From: an uncultured Bacilli bacterium
Lineage (GTDB): Bacteria; Bacillota_I; Bacilli_A; RF39; UBA660
NCBI GenBank assembly: GCA_904502155.1
Contig: CAJGDV010000012.1
Coordinates: 1-18,953, forward strand
Reading direction: 5' to 3'
DNA: 18,953 nucleotides
The notes below the pieces were generated by a model. The model saw only the letters and a list, made by a program, of their open reading frames with translations, was not told the origin of the DNA and made no database searches. Shown here piece by piece: positions 1 to 7,649 of this stretch. Position 1 is the stretch's first letter. Every line of letters starts with the position of its first letter. The position numbers and the translations under genes were made by a program.

Positions 1-36
1 TATTATTAAAAACTATAGTTAGAACATCATTATTTT

Positions 37-64
37 TGTTATAATATAATAAAGTGGTGATAAG
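37..64 (+). promoter_or_regulatory. Compact extended -10 promoter and GGTGAT ribosome site
   Basis: An extended -10 (TGTTATAAT, 37-45) overlaps a second TATAAT (45-50). The ribosome site GTGGTGAT (54-61) follows directly and the ATG is at 65. Any leader would be about 8-15 nt. No convincing -35 box is visible. The layout matches the starts of the genes at 1266, 5659 and 6482. Confidence 0.6.
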
Positions 65-400
65 ATGAAAAAAGAAGAAAAAAAGAAAAAAGAAAAAAAA
101 GTCTTAGAAAAAAAACCTAGAAAAGAAGTTAAAAAAAAAGTTGTTAGAAAAAAACCTAAAGTAAATAAAAAAGAATTAGAAAAACAAGAAAAATTAAAAG
201 CAGCTCAATCATTATATGATAAAATTAACGAAGAATGTAAAGCTGAAGATTTTTATAAAAAATTAATCGAAGAAGAAGAAATTGAAGATAATGAAATAAT
301 AAAAGAATTCGAAGAAGAAGAAATTGAAAAAAATGATAATTTATTTATATTTATTTTAGCTATTGTCATTATCTTAGTTATAGTATTTTTAAATTTATAG
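65..400 (+). CDS. Lysine-rich, tail-anchored small protein of unknown function
   Basis: I do not recognise this 111-aa protein as a named family. Charge is strongly segregated. Residues 1-45 are almost entirely Lys, Arg and Glu with net positive charge. Residues 46-70 look like an amphipathic helix (AAQSLYDKINEECKAEDFYK). Residues 68-91 are very acidic, with runs of Glu. Residues 92-111 are a hydrophobic segment (LFIFILAIVIILVIVF) reaching almost to the end. This predicts a tail-anchored single-pass protein with its highly charged domain in the cytoplasm; the basic N-terminus could contact nucleic acid or another polyanion (inference). It has its own promoter and a terminator whose stem contains the stop codon, so it looks monocistronic. 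Its compositional bias makes database matches unreliable. Confidence 0.7.
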   Translation: MKKEEKKKKEKKVLEKKPRKEVKKKVVRKKPKVNKKELEKQEKLKAAQSLYDKINEECKAEDFYKKLIEEEEIEDNEIIKEFEEEEIEKNDNLFIFILAIVIILVIVFLNL

Positions 401-423
401 TAGATATTGTCTACTATTTTTTT
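397..423 (+). terminator. Intrinsic terminator overlapping the stop codon
   Basis: ATAGTAGA (397-404) pairs with TCTACTAT (410-417) across a 5-nt loop, followed by a T run to 423. The TAG stop of the preceding gene (398-400) lies inside the stem. Confidence 0.8.
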
Positions 424-453
424 ATATGTTATAATATGCCTCGTTAGGGGAGA
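408..453 (+). promoter_or_regulatory. Promoter and ribosome site of the kinase-like gene
   Basis: TTGTCT (408-413), a 16-nt spacer, then TATAAT (430-435) preceded by TGT, giving an extended -10. The -35 box lies inside the upstream terminator hairpin. The ribosome site AGGGGAGA (about 446-453) precedes the ATG at 458. Confidence 0.55.
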
Positions 454-457
454 AACT

Positions 458-1243
458 ATGGAAAAATTAGTACTTGATGATCTAGAAATAAAAAGATTAA
501 AAATGCTTGGAGAAGGTTCTGAAGGAAGAGTTTATTTATACAATGATAGTGCATTAAAATATTATCATACAACACATTTAAAACGTGAAAACTATGAAAA
601 TAAACTTGCTAAACTAACGGAACTTAATAAAATGAATTTAGATAATTATGTTCTACCAAAAGGTTTAGTTTATAATAAAGATGATATGTTTAGAGGCTTT
701 ACTATGAATTATCAACCATCAGATATTGATATGTTTGATTATCTACGTTCAAGTGAATATACTTTAGATCAAAAAATTGAAAAAATTAAAAAATTAGAAG
801 AATTAATAAAAAAAGCTCATAAATTAAATATGACATTAGTAGATACAAACTTATGGAACTTTTTAGTTTATGGTGATGAAATAAAAATTATAGATACAGA
901 TACTTATAAAATAGGTTCATTAAACCATGATTTTGAACCACCATTTTATTGTAAATATTATAAAGATAAAATATCTACTAATATTGATCCTAATTTAGAT
1001 AAATTTTCATTAGGTATACATTTATTACATTTATTATCAGGTGGAAGCTTTGATAACTTATTTATGTTATATTACAATACTAGTTTTAATTATCTTTATA
1101 ATTATATTTTATTACTTGATGTAGATCCAATATTTAAAGAATTTTTATTTGAATTAGTAAGTGATTCAAAAGAAAAATTATATTTTGATGATAATATTGA
1201 TTTATTATCTAGTAGTAATAGTTTCATAAAGTCAAAAATGTGA
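458..1243 (+). CDS. Atypical small protein kinase-like protein
   Basis: A 261-aa protein with a reduced kinase fold. The glycine-rich loop is GEGSEGRVY (residues 18-26), the candidate ATP-binding lysine is K34 (ALKYY), the catalytic-loop equivalent is D129-x4-N134 (VDTNLWNFLV), and the metal-binding DFG equivalent is D146-T-D148 (IIDTD). The usual HxD histidine is replaced (L-V-D). All key acidic and lysine residues are present, so it may be catalytically active on an unknown protein or small-molecule substrate. No transmembrane or sensor domain is seen. The frame opens upstream at a TTG (407), but that lies inside the preceding terminator and before the -10 box, so I chose the ATG at 458 with its good ribosome site. 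The TGA stop is followed at once by TAA. Confidence 0.75.
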   Translation: MEKLVLDDLEIKRLKMLGEGSEGRVYLYNDSALKYYHTTHLKRENYENKLAKLTELNKMNLDNYVLPKGLVYNKDDMFRGFTMNYQPSDIDMFDYLRSSEYTLDQKIEKIKKLEELIKKAHKLNMTLVDTNLWNFLVYGDEIKIIDTDTYKIGSLNHDFEPPFYCKYYKDKISTNIDPNLDKFSLGIHLLHLLSGGSFDNLFMLYYNTSFNYLYNYILLLDVDPIFKEFLFELVSDSKEKLYFDDNIDLLSSSNSFIKSKM

Positions 1244-1265
1244 TAAAATTATAATAGGTGGTAAT
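1241..1265 (+). promoter_or_regulatory. Compact promoter of the deacetylase gene, sharing the kinase stop codon
   Basis: The TGA stop of the kinase gene (1241-1243) doubles as the TGn of an extended -10, TGA+TAAAAT (1244-1249), 16 nt before the ATG at 1266. An alternative -10, TATAAT at 1250-1255, would leave almost no leader. The ribosome site is AGGTGGT (1256-1262). Confidence 0.5.
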
Positions 1266-2468
1266 ATGAAGAAAAAATTAATTATTATAGTAATAACAGT
1301 TTCATTAATTTCTAGTATATTATTTATTTTATTTAATATTAGATTAGTAGGTGAATCTAGTATTAATATATCTTATACAGAAAAATTTGATGATCCAGGT
1401 TATAAGAGTATTATAAAAGCTAAAGTTAAAAATAACTATAAAAATAAAATAGGTAAATATGAAATTATATATTCTAATTTTTTATCTAAAAAAATTAGAA
1501 CGGTAAATGTTATTGATGATGTTGCTCCAGTTATTACGTTAGAAGGTGATAACGTAATCGAATTAAATTTAGGAAATCCATACATCGAACCAGGTTATAA
1601 AGCTATTGATGAAATTGATGGTGATATAACTGAAAAAGTAGAAATTATTGATGGTGTTGATATATCTAAAGTTGGAAGTTACAAAATTAGTTATAATATT
1701 AAAGATAAAAGTGGAAATAAAACAAAAATTATAAGAACAGTAAACATTATTGATAATTTATATAAAGATGCTTATGATAAAGAATCAAATGAATTAGAAG
1801 GTTGGTACACTGGTAATAAAAAAGATGGTGAAAGACCTAGAGAAAAAGAAATAACATACTTTAAAAATAAAAATGCATATTTTTTAGGTAAAGATGAAAA
1901 GAAAATATATTTAACATTTGATGAAGGTGGCACTGAAACATATTTAGAAGATATATTAGAAATATTAGATAAAAACAATATTAAAGCAACATTCTTCTTA
2001 TGCAAAAACTTTGTTGCTAATAATAAAGAATTAGTTAAAAAAATGAGCAATAATGGACATTCAATAGGAAATCATACTGTAAAACATTTAAGTATGCCAT
2101 CATTAGCAACAAAACATAATTTTGACGCATTTTATAATGAGATAAAAGAAACAGAAATGACAATTAGAGAAGCAACTGGAAAAGCTCCAGAAAAATTATT
2201 TAGATATCCTATGGGAGAATATAGTGATAGAACATTACAAATAATGAAAACATTAGGATACAAAACATATTTTTGGTCAGTAGCATATAAAGACTGGGAC
2301 GATACATGTAGTTATACATTTGCTTTAAATAATATGAAAACACAATTACATAATGGTGCTATTTATTTAATACATCCTAAAGCTAAATGTAATTATGAAG
2401 CTTTTGAAGAATTTATAGAATATGCTAAAGATGAAGGATATAAATTTGGTTTAGTTAAAAATATATAA
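1266..2468 (+). CDS. pdaA: PdaA-like peptidoglycan/polysaccharide deacetylase with Ig-like domains
   Basis: A 400-aa membrane-anchored NodB-fold deacetylase. An N-terminal signal anchor (about 6-24) is followed by a degenerate repeat (about 32-84) and a clear DUF5011-type Ig-like domain (88-163, with PVITLEGD and DKSGNKT). The catalytic domain covers about 205-400. Visible catalytic landmarks are TFDEGG with metal-ligand D219, the H270-TVK-H274 pair, R313-YPMG, the WSVAYKDWDD motif and H370 in IYLIHP. The GWYTGNKKDGERP, WSVA..DW and GAIYL.H features are those of PdaA, which deacetylates muramic acid on the way to muramic-delta-lactam in spore cortex. Bacillus PdaA lacks the long Ig-like extension seen here, and the motif-1 second residue is Glu instead of Asn or Asp. 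The product acts outside the membrane. A general cell-wall GlcNAc deacetylase is the alternative. Confidence 0.85.
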   Translation: MKKKLIIIVITVSLISSILFILFNIRLVGESSINISYTEKFDDPGYKSIIKAKVKNNYKNKIGKYEIIYSNFLSKKIRTVNVIDDVAPVITLEGDNVIELNLGNPYIEPGYKAIDEIDGDITEKVEIIDGVDISKVGSYKISYNIKDKSGNKTKIIRTVNIIDNLYKDAYDKESNELEGWYTGNKKDGERPREKEITYFKNKNAYFLGKDEKKIYLTFDEGGTETYLEDILEILDKNNIKATFFLCKNFVANNKELVKKMSNNGHSIGNHTVKHLSMPSLATKHNFDAFYNEIKETEMTIREATGKAPEKLFRYPMGEYSDRTLQIMKTLGYKTYFWSVAYKDWDDTCSYTFALNNMKTQLHNGAIYLIHPKAKCNYEAFEEFIEYAKDEGYKFGLVKNI

Positions 2469-2470
2469 AA

Positions 2471-2504
2471 AAAACAAAGGGAATTATTTAATTCTCTTTG
2501 TTTT
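2471..2504. terminator. Bidirectional terminator between convergent genes
   Basis: A 15-bp stem (2471-2485 with 2490-2504, one G.U pair) closes a 4-nt loop. The A-run on one side and T-run on the other let it work for both the deacetylase (plus) and the helicase (minus), whose stop codon (2488-2490) lies in the loop and stem. Confidence 0.85.
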
Positions 2505-5500
2505 CGTATTGTAATAAATATCTAATTTCTTTTTCTGTTAATGTTGAAATAATATTAGAATCTAGTTCTTTAGAATCAATTAATTTATCATTTAATAATT
2601 TCTTTTTATCTTGTAATTCTAATATTTTTTCTTCAATAGTTCCTTTTGTTATTAATTTAACAACTTCAACAACTTTTTCTTGACCAATACGATGAACACG
2701 GTCTGTAGCTTGATTTTCAGCCTGAGGATTCCACCAAAGATCAAGATGAATAACAACAGAAGCACTAGTTAAATTAAGCCCTGTACCACCACTTTTAAGC
2801 ATAATAAGAAAGACATTAGTATCATCAACATTAAATTTATTAACAAGATCCATTCTATCTTTACTATTAACAGAACCATCAATAACATAAGAAGAAATAT
2901 TATTTTCTTCCAAACGATTTTTAACAATATTTAAAGCTGATTTAAAACTAGTAAAAATTAAAATTTTATGATTATTACTAATTGACTCTTCAATTACATC
3001 AATTAAAGTATCAATTTTACTACTACCATAATCATAATTATCAAATATAATACTAGGATCAATAGCAATTTGTCTTAATCTAGTTAATAATTTTAAAATC
3101 ATAAATTTTGATTTTTCAAATCCATTAGATTTTAATGACTGGTCAATTTCTTTATTTACTTTAGCAAGTTCATTAACATAAATTTCTTTTTGATGTTTAT
3201 TTAAGTCAATATAAATATTATTAATTAGTTTTTCAGGTAAATCTTTAATAACATCTTTCTTTTTTCTTCGTAAAATGAAAGGTGTTATTATTTTATTTAA
3301 ATTTTCAAGCATCATTAAAGATGTTTCATCAAAATCTTTAATTTGATATTTACTTTTAAATTTTGTTAAATTAGATAAAAATCCTGGCATAATAAAATCA
3401 AAAATAGACCAAAGCTCAATAATAGAATTTTCAATAGGAGTACCAGTAAGTGCTATTTTAGTATCACTTTTTAATCTTTTAAGAGCCCTTGTTGTATTAG
3501 CAGTAGGATTTTTAATATTTTGAGCCTCATCAATTATAACAGTTTTAAAATAATAATTTTCATACTCATCAATATCTTCTCTTAATAATCCATAAGTTGT
3601 TATTAAAATACTTTTTTTATTATTATTAATTAAATTAATACGATTTTTTTTCGTTCCATTAATTATTTCATAAGAAAGACTAGAATCAAATTTTAAAATT
3701 TCATTTTCCCAGTTATAAACAAGTGATGTTGGAACAACAATTAAAAATTTATTTTCTTTATTATCTTTTAATAATTGTTTAATATAATATAAAGTTTGAA
3801 TAGATTTACCAAGACCCATTTCATCTGCTAATATACCACCAAATCCAGATTTATCAATATTGTAAAGCCATTTAACACCTGTAACTTGATAATCTCTTAA
3901 GATATCATCATTAACTGAAATATCAATATCTTTATACTTATTAAATCTTTCTATTAATTCATTAAATTTATTATCTTTATTTATAATTGAATAATTAAGG
4001 CTATCTAAGTAAATAGCTTTATATTTAGGTAATGTTCCCATAAAATCTTTAATATCGAGATCATCTCTTAATTTTTTTAATTCCATTAAATTAGAATTAT
4101 CATTTAAATTTAATAAATCACCATTTTTAAGTCTATAATATTTTTTCTTTTCACTAATAGATGTATAAATATTTTTAAGTTCCGACTCTGATATAGGACC
4201 TAAATCAAAGAAATAATTTAAAATATTATCTTTTCCTATTTTAAATGTAGAAGTAATATTAGGATTTTTTAAAATATTTGTTTCTTTTAATTTAGTTGAA
4301 GTATAAACTTCATATATATTTGATATTTCAGATAAATAAATTTCTAAAAAATCTCCCATATCTTCAATTTCATCAATATATATTTTTTCACCATCATTTT
4401 TAAAATTATATTTTTTCAAAAAAGCTACAATACTTTCTTCAAACTCAATATCTCGAAGAAGTGTAGATGTTTCAAAATAATCAACCGTTATATTATTATA
4501 TGTAAATTTAGGATTACAAATAATTTTATTTAAATTAATATCAAAATAAAGTTTAACTAAAGGGGTTTTAATTAATTCTATATCAATATTATCATCTATA
4601 ATAAGATTATTTTTAATAATAGGGAGAATAGATTTAGAAAATAAATTTAAACTATCTTTAGTAAAAATTAATTTATCCATATGATTTTTAACTAATGAAT
4701 TTAAAAAATTAGCCTCTCTCATATTTAAATGATACATTTTATTTTTATAAAATATATATTCAAGGTCACTAGTAACAGCTTTAAAATTATTATCGATTAA
4801 TAATTCGTAATTATTATCTTCAATAGTTAAATTAAATTCAATTGGAAGACCATTATATATATCTGTTATTTTAAAATCATAATAATAAAATGGTTTATTT
4901 TTAAGTAAATCTAGTAAGTGTTTTAAACTAGAATCTGTAAGTGTGAAATTATTGTTATCATGATAATTATTTATAAAAAAACTAAGTATATTACTATTAG
5001 CAATATTAAAATAAGAATTATTAGGATCATATACAAAATGTTTACCAAAATCTATTTTCATTTGATGATATTTATAACTTGTTATAAAACTTTGGAATTT
5101 ATTATTTAAAGAATATAATTTATCAAAACCAATTTTTAATGTTGCTTCTTTGTTATATAAAAATACTTCTAAATTTAATTCTTTTTTAACATTATTTACA
5201 AAACTAAATTCTTCAAATATTTTCTTGGTCATATTTATAACTTTATTTCCGCTTTTATCAACAAATAAATTTTCATAATATTTTATTAAACATGCTGCAA
5301 CATGTTTACAATTGTTATTAACATCATGCTGAGCACATGTACATGAATGGTCAATAACATCTCCCATAATACTCATCTTAATTAAAACATCATAAAGATT
5401 AGTATTTCTTTCTGATTCAACATTAAAACGGAAAATAGAAAAACCATTAGTACGTGAAACTTTCTTTTCAATAAATTTTATATAACCAGCATAATAATAA

Positions 5501-5574
5501 TATCCTTTATAGTAATCATTGTTATTAACAACAGCTTTAATTTTATTTATAATATCTGATGGTATATCATACAT
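2488..5574 (-). CDS. SWIM zinc-finger and SNF2-family helicase
   Basis: A 1028-aa SNF2/SWI2 ATPase. The N-terminal SWIM zinc finger is C78-T-C80...C89-K-H91 (CxC-x8-CxH). A long central region (about 120-540) fits the bacterial SNF2-associated region. The ATPase core follows: Walker A DEMGLGKS (584-591), DEAQ box (682-685), ALTGTPIENS, then the C-terminal lobe with SGGTGLNL and the arginine-finger motif QATDRVHRIGQ near residue 957-963. The family translocates on double-stranded DNA; bacterial members such as YwqA of Bacillus resemble it in architecture, but their role is poorly defined. All catalytic motifs are intact. It is the only large gene on the minus strand and appears monocistronic, with a GGGGTGAT ribosome site before ATG 5574. 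Confidence 0.93.
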   Translation of the reverse strand: MYDIPSDIINKIKAVVNNNDYYKGYYYYAGYIKFIEKKVSRTNGFSIFRFNVESERNTNLYDVLIKMSIMGDVIDHSCTCAQHDVNNNCKHVAACLIKYYENLFVDKSGNKVINMTKKIFEEFSFVNNVKKELNLEVFLYNKEATLKIGFDKLYSLNNKFQSFITSYKYHQMKIDFGKHFVYDPNNSYFNIANSNILSFFINNYHDNNNFTLTDSSLKHLLDLLKNKPFYYYDFKITDIYNGLPIEFNLTIEDNNYELLIDNNFKAVTSDLEYIFYKNKMYHLNMREANFLNSLVKNHMDKLIFTKDSLNLFSKSILPIIKNNLIIDDNIDIELIKTPLVKLYFDINLNKIICNPKFTYNNITVDYFETSTLLRDIEFEESIVAFLKKYNFKNDGEKIYIDEIEDMGDFLEIYLSEISNIYEVYTSTKLKETNILKNPNITSTFKIGKDNILNYFFDLGPISESELKNIYTSISEKKKYYRLKNGDLLNLNDNSNLMELKKLRDDLDIKDFMGTLPKYKAIYLDSLNYSIINKDNKFNELIERFNKYKDIDISVNDDILRDYQVTGVKWLYNIDKSGFGGILADEMGLGKSIQTLYYIKQLLKDNKENKFLIVVPTSLVYNWENEILKFDSSLSYEIINGTKKNRINLINNNKKSILITTYGLLREDIDEYENYYFKTVIIDEAQNIKNPTANTTRALKRLKSDTKIALTGTPIENSIIELWSIFDFIMPGFLSNLTKFKSKYQIKDFDETSLMMLENLNKIITPFILRRKKKDVIKDLPEKLINNIYIDLNKHQKEIYVNELAKVNKEIDQSLKSNGFEKSKFMILKLLTRLRQIAIDPSIIFDNYDYGSSKIDTLIDVIEESISNNHKILIFTSFKSALNIVKNRLEENNISSYVIDGSVNSKDRMDLVNKFNVDDTNVFLIMLKSGGTGLNLTSASVVIHLDLWWNPQAENQATDRVHRIGQEKVVEVVKLITKGTIEEKILELQDKKKLLNDKLIDSKELDSNIISTLTEKEIRYLLQYENKEN

Positions 5575-5577
5575 ATA

Positions 5578-5608
5578 AAATCACCCCATAACAAATTATT
5601 ATATAACA
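5578..5608 (-). promoter_or_regulatory. Promoter region and ribosome site of the SNF2 gene
   Basis: On the minus strand, TGTTATATAAT (5608-5598) supplies an extended -10, either TATATA directly after TGT or TATAAT three bases on. The ribosome site GGGGTGAT (5587-5580) follows. The -10 lies about 23 nt from the start, longer than in the compact modules. Confidence 0.5.
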
Positions 5609-5634
5609 TATGTGTATTAAAAACAAGAAAAATA

Positions 5635-5658
5635 TGATATAATATTTATGGTGATAGT
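5635..5658 (+). promoter_or_regulatory. Compact extended -10 promoter and GGTGAT ribosome site
   Basis: TGATATAAT (5635-5643), then GGTGAT (5650-5655), then ATG at 5659. The gap from -10 to ATG is exactly 15 nt, so the ribosome site would sit at the 5' end of the message. It is nearly identical to the module before 6482. Confidence 0.65.
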
Positions 5659-6294
5659 ATGAAAAAGAAACCAGTAATAGATTATGGATGGACAAGTTTT
5701 AAATATGCCTTATTATTAGTAATAACAGTCGTTATAGGTATTACAAGCACATATTTATTTTATAGAAAAAAAGCTTCAGCATTATATATTGCTGAAGAAT
5801 TATATAAATATGAAGATTTAAATATTTCTGGTTTTGAAGAAATATTATCAAAAGATTTAAAAAAAGAACTAACTCCAGGTATTGAAACTAAAGTTATTTT
5901 ATATAATGATGATATAAAAAGTTTTGATGGATATTTAGGAGTTGTAGAAGTATATAATAGTGAACCATATGCTAGAATTAGAAGATCATCACTAAAATAT
6001 GCTAATATGTATTATGATTCACTTACTAATGATTATACATTTTTAATGAATAATAAAAATAATGTTTATTTATACAAAAATGTTATATTAAGATTAAGTC
6101 CATATGTAACTGAAGAATGGGAAGATTTATTTATTAACTATTTAAACGATGTATTATTAGAAGTAACACTTAATAATAAATCAGTTATGACACCAAGAGA
6201 AATAAATATAAAAACAGAAGAAGTAAATAGAAAAATCAAAGCTTATATTGATGCAAATTATAATAAAGCAACAAAACAAAGAATAGAATTTTAA
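5659..6294 (+). CDS. Single-pass membrane protein of unknown function
   Basis: A 211-aa protein not recognised as a named family. A short basic cytoplasmic start (MKKKPVIDYGWTSFKY) leads into one transmembrane helix at about 16-36 (ALLLVITVVIGITSTYLFY). The remaining ~175 residues should lie outside the cell. They are mixed alpha/beta by eye, rich in Tyr, Asn and Lys, have no cysteines, and show no clear enzyme motif. The signal segment lacks a convincing cleavage site, so I read it as a signal anchor. The gene has its own compact promoter and a strong terminator immediately after the stop, so it is probably a single-gene transcript. The neighbouring deacetylase and bactofilin-like genes hint at an envelope role, by context only. 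Confidence 0.75.
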   Translation: MKKKPVIDYGWTSFKYALLLVITVVIGITSTYLFYRKKASALYIAEELYKYEDLNISGFEEILSKDLKKELTPGIETKVILYNDDIKSFDGYLGVVEVYNSEPYARIRRSSLKYANMYYDSLTNDYTFLMNNKNNVYLYKNVILRLSPYVTEEWEDLFINYLNDVLLEVTLNNKSVMTPREINIKTEEVNRKIKAYIDANYNKATKQRIEF

Positions 6295-6300
6295 AACAAA

Positions 6301-6328
6301 AAAACTCTCAAATTGAGAGTTTTTTTTG
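6301..6328 (+). terminator. Intrinsic terminator
   Basis: AAAACTCTC (6301-6309) pairs with GAGAGTTTT (6315-6323) across a 5-nt loop, followed by further T residues. It lies 6 nt after the preceding stop codon. Confidence 0.88.
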
Positions 6329-6333
6329 AGGAA

Positions 6334-6355
6334 TATTATTTTAACAAAAATAATA
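6334..6355. repeat. AT-only perfect hairpin
   Basis: TATTATTTT (6334-6342) and AAAATAATA (6347-6355) form a perfect 9-bp inverted repeat with a 4-nt loop, just behind the terminator. It contains no G:C pair, so it may be compositional. The rest of 6356-6457 shows only AT-rich sequence. Confidence 0.3.
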
Positions 6356-6457
6356 ATACGTAATAATTTCACATCATTACAATTAAATTATATTATATTT
6401 TTAAAAAAATATAAATAACTAAAATTAAAAATTAGTAAATTGATTGTCAATAAAAAG

Positions 6458-6481
6458 TGATATAATAATAATGGTGATAAA
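6458..6481 (+). promoter_or_regulatory. Compact extended -10 promoter and GGTGAT ribosome site
   Basis: TGATATAAT (6458-6466), GGTGAT (6473-6478), ATG at 6482; the -10 to ATG gap is again 15 nt. A weak TTGATT (6440-6445) lies 15 nt upstream of the -10. Confidence 0.65.
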
Positions 6482-7504
6482 ATGAGAAAGATTAGAATAT
6501 TATTATTAGCACTACTTTTATTGCCATCAATAGTATGTGCTAAAGAAAATTTCAAATATGAAGAAAAATTAAACATAGATGGAAAATATAATGCCACAAC
6601 ATTTTTTAGTGGTGATAAAATTAACAGTGAAGCAGAAATAAATGGTATTTCATTTATGGCAGGAACTGAAATAAACCTTGATGGAAAGTTAGATTATGCT
6701 ATTCATATGGCAGAAGATTTAACTTTAGATGGTAAAGTTAATAATGATGCCTTTATTATGTCAGGTAAACAAATTACAATAAGTGGTGAAGTAAAAAGAG
6801 ATGCTTATCTTTTATCTGATAATATTTATATAGATGGTAATATAGGACGCAATTTTTTTGGTTATGCTACAACAATAAAAATAGAAAATGCTAACATAAA
6901 AGGTAACTTATATTTAAGAGCAACAGAAATAGAATTTGGTAAAAACGTTAAAATAGAAGGTAAAATTAAATATAATAAAAATGCTATAATTAAAGGTGAA
7001 GAAAATATTAAAAATATTAAAGCAGAAACATATGCTATTAAAACAAATAAAGTTTCTATATCAGATTATATTATTAATATTTTAAATTCTACTTTACAAT
7101 ATGTAGTAGTAGGATTATTACTAATGATTTTTATGCCTAATTTATTTAAAAAATTAGATAAAGAAAAAAATTATAGTGATCATATTGCAAAAGGTTTCAT
7201 AGGTTTATTTGTTGTTCCTATAGCTTGTATATTTTTAATTGTAATACCTTATACAAGAAGTTTAGCATTTATATTATTAGCACTTTATATAATCTTTATA
7301 TATATTTCATTTATTTTTTCAGGTTATATTGTTGGTAACCTTGTTATGAAAAATCATAATAATAATTACCTTAATTTACTTATAGGTTTATTAATATTAA
7401 AAATATTAACTTATATGCCATATATTGGTTCATTTGTTAGTATGGGAGCCTTATTAATAGGATTAGGTTTCTTATTAAATAATATTAAAAGGGCAAAAAA
7501 ATAA
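6482..7504 (+). CDS. Secreted bactofilin-like beta-helix protein with C-terminal membrane segments
   Basis: A 340-aa protein. The N-terminal signal peptide (about 1-20, RKIRILLLALLLLPSIVCA) fits type I cleavage after VCA; the -1 residue before Cys is Val, so it is not a good lipobox. Residues about 30-175 carry short repeating units of the kind INLDGKL, LTLDGKV, ITISGEV, IYIDGNI and IKGNLYL, the signature of a bactofilin-like right-handed beta-helix. About four hydrophobic segments follow (roughly 206-222, 239-257, 262-290 and 298-333). Classical bactofilins are cytoplasmic cytoskeletal polymers. Here the signal peptide places the repeat domain outside the membrane, so it may form an extracytoplasmic scaffold (inference). 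The gene has its own promoter and terminator. Confidence 0.8.
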   Translation: MRKIRILLLALLLLPSIVCAKENFKYEEKLNIDGKYNATTFFSGDKINSEAEINGISFMAGTEINLDGKLDYAIHMAEDLTLDGKVNNDAFIMSGKQITISGEVKRDAYLLSDNIYIDGNIGRNFFGYATTIKIENANIKGNLYLRATEIEFGKNVKIEGKIKYNKNAIIKGEENIKNIKAETYAIKTNKVSISDYIINILNSTLQYVVVGLLLMIFMPNLFKKLDKEKNYSDHIAKGFIGLFVVPIACIFLIVIPYTRSLAFILLALYIIFIYISFIFSGYIVGNLVMKNHNNNYLNLLIGLLILKILTYMPYIGSFVSMGALLIGLGFLLNNIKRAKK

Positions 7505-7517
7505 TATGCTCTTTTTT
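7487..7517 (+). terminator. Intrinsic terminator overlapping the stop codon
   Basis: AAAAGGGCA (7487-7495) pairs with TGCTCTTTT (7507-7515), one G.U pair, then more T. The TAA stop (7502-7504) lies in the loop, so the 5' arm is coding sequence. Confidence 0.7.
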
Positions 7518-7527
7518 ATTTTTTATA

Positions 7528-7640
7528 TGATATAATTATATTATAAAAGTTTAGCAACAAGAATTTTAACAATTTCATGAAAAAAACTTGTATAGTTATA
7601 AAAAAATCTTTATAATATATAACGCTTTAAATGGGGAAGG
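7528..7640 (+). promoter_or_regulatory. Leader region with two candidate promoters for the BRCT gene
   Basis: The proximal promoter is TTGTAT (7588-7593), a 17-nt spacer and TATAAT (7611-7616), giving a leader of about 27 nt with ribosome site GGGGAAGG (7633-7640). A distal extended -10, TGATATAAT, sits at 7528-7536. Between them I see no RNA structure or convincing gene. Confidence 0.55.
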
Positions 7641-7649
7641 AATGAAAGA

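Noticed and set aside
407..457. Upstream TTG extension of the kinase-like protein (17 residues)
   Set aside because: The TTG lies in the preceding terminator loop and before the -10 box, and has no ribosome site; ATG 458 has both signals in place.
1241..1246. Possible use of TGA as a Trp codon, as in Mycoplasma
   Set aside because: Trp is TGG in every recognisable gene, no in-frame TGA interrupts a conserved domain, and the one TGA stop is followed directly by TAA.
1772..2683. Open frames antisense to the deacetylase (1772-2050) and to the helicase (2498-2683)
   Set aside because: Shadows of conserved coding regions; low-complexity translations with no supporting signals.
6181..6597. Minus-strand frames at 6181-6372 and 6388-6597
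   Set aside because: Phe/Ile/Leu-rich translations of AT-rich DNA, overlapping a terminator, a promoter and two plus-strand genes; no ribosome site found.
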